NCBI GenBank assembly: GCA_003518885.1
Contig: DOXU01000179.1
Location: forward strand, 3,508-9,992
Direction: 5' to 3'
Length of the DNA stretch: 6,485 nucleotides
Origin: Oscillospiraceae bacterium
Lineage (GTDB): Bacteria; Bacillota; Clostridia; Oscillospirales; Ethanoligenentaceae
Shown here: one piece after another, positions 5,861 through 6,485 of the stretch
How the letters are laid out: each line of letters begins with the position of its first letter
Numbering within the stretch: the stretch's first letter is position 1
Position numbers and translations under genes: made by a program
The notes under the pieces: generated by a model
What the model was told of the DNA's origin: nothing
What the model saw: only the letters and a program-made list of their open reading frames with translations
The model's database searches: none

Positions 5861-6485
5861 TTAGTCCTTTCTGTTTGCCAAAGCATTTAAGAATTTCTGC
5901 TGCTTGTTTTCTTCGACTGGTTTATGGGTATCGGGAACTTTAGAGATGAATTGTTTTCCAAGACGTTCAACAATTCCGTCGATTATTCTATTTTCGTCAA
6001 CTTTAATATTGTTACAGCTTTGTGGATTGGCCATAATTCGCTCAAAAATTTTCTTTTGCATACTTTGGACTGGCATCGTAGTTTTTTCCATTGTATAGAT
6101 GGAGGTTGCGAGTCCTATTTTTAAGGCTTCTTCTGGATTTAGTATAGTTCCCTCATGGTTTTTCCCATCTAGCAATTTAGCCAATTCGTCTTTATCAATA
6201 TTGACCTTAGGAGCGTAAGCATTTTCTACCACTTGCGAAATCTTGTCCAATTCGTCTGCTCGCTGTCTAAGCTGAGCACCATTCCCAGAGACTTCATCAA
6301 ATAGTGTATTATGGACTATTAGAATAGAAGCCTCATTCATTATCCGTTCATCTCCGGCCATAAATGCAACGGAAGCGGCCGAACATGCAAAACCATCCAC
6401 ATAGGTTATAATTTTCGCCTTATTATTTTTCAAAGAATTGTAAATTGCTAATCCCTCTGAAGTGTGTCCACCCATACTATTAATG
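5861..6485 (-). CDS. ClpP-like prohead maturation protease (5' end beyond the window)
   Basis: This gene enters from the right edge; 207 codons are visible. It belongs to the S14 (ClpP-type) serine proteases that phages use to cut the scaffolding domain from the capsid protein. The first visible codons read INSMGGHTSEGLAIYNSL, matching the ClpP oxyanion-strand motif INSPGG, so the in-window ATG at 6475 is internal and not the start. The nucleophile is the Ser of GFACSAAS (codon 6382-6380); the catalytic His is in ILIVHN (codon about 6313-6311). The third residue, probably an Asp or Glu near KLLDGKNHEG before NPEEALKIGLA, is not certain. The last ~70 residues, after ATSIYTMEK, are a charged tail beyond the protease core, common in phage proteases. 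The stop TAA (5863-5861) sits between the capsid gene's Shine-Dalgarno and its start. Portal should lie upstream. Confidence 0.94.
   Translation of the reverse strand, partial: INSMGGHTSEGLAIYNSLKNNKAKIITYVDGFACSAASVAFMAGDERIMNEASILIVHNTLFDEVSGNGAQLRQRADELDKISQVVENAYAPKVNIDKDELAKLLDGKNHEGTILNPEEALKIGLATSIYTMEKTTMPVQSMQKKIFERIMANPQSCNNIKVDENRIIDGIVERLGKQFISKVPDTHKPVEENKQQKFLNALANRKD

Noticed and set aside
6473..6475. ATG at 6475 as the start of the protease.
   Set aside because: The frame continues upstream as I-N-S, completing the conserved INS.GG motif, so the gene begins beyond the window.

Overview
The window is part of the late structural (head-to-tail morphogenesis) operon of a tailed, siphovirus-type phage or prophage. 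Every gene I can support lies on the minus strand, so the operon reads from the right edge (6485) to the left edge (1). The AT-rich sequence, strong purine-rich Shine-Dalgarno sites and protein types (HK97-fold capsid with ClpP-type protease, gp6-like connector, HK97 gp10-like protein, phi13-type major tail protein) fit a phage of a low-GC Bacillota host. Nothing here fixes the genus, or whether the phage is free or integrated.

In transcription order the layout is: ClpP-like prohead protease (5' end off the right edge), major capsid protein, gp6-like head-tail connector, head-closure/adaptor protein, probable tail terminator, HK97 gp10-like neck/tail-completion protein, major tail tube protein, tail assembly chaperone with a -1 frameshift extension, an intrinsic terminator/attenuator hairpin, and the first 637 residues of the tape measure protein (3' end off the left edge). 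Most genes overlap or lie 3 to 18 nt apart. The one larger gap (68 nt, 1913-1980) holds the hairpin and the tape measure ribosome binding site. Terminase and portal are expected beyond the right edge, and distal tail, baseplate and lysis genes beyond the left edge.

The protease and capsid protein build the prohead. The connector and adaptor stack under the portal, and the terminator and gp10-like proteins finish the head-tail joint. Tube protein subunits polymerise along the tape measure, which the two chaperone forms keep soluble.

Three points deserve a second look, all around the chaperone/tape-measure junction: an A AAA AAC slippery heptamer directly before the chaperone stop with a clean 72-codon -1 extension; a strong intrinsic terminator between that extension and the tape measure gene; and a tape measure reading frame with no ATG, GTG or TTG at its natural start, where a good Shine-Dalgarno points to an ATA codon. 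I found no non-phage cargo, RNA gene, CRISPR array, insertion sequence or att site, and no sign of a wholly novel system.
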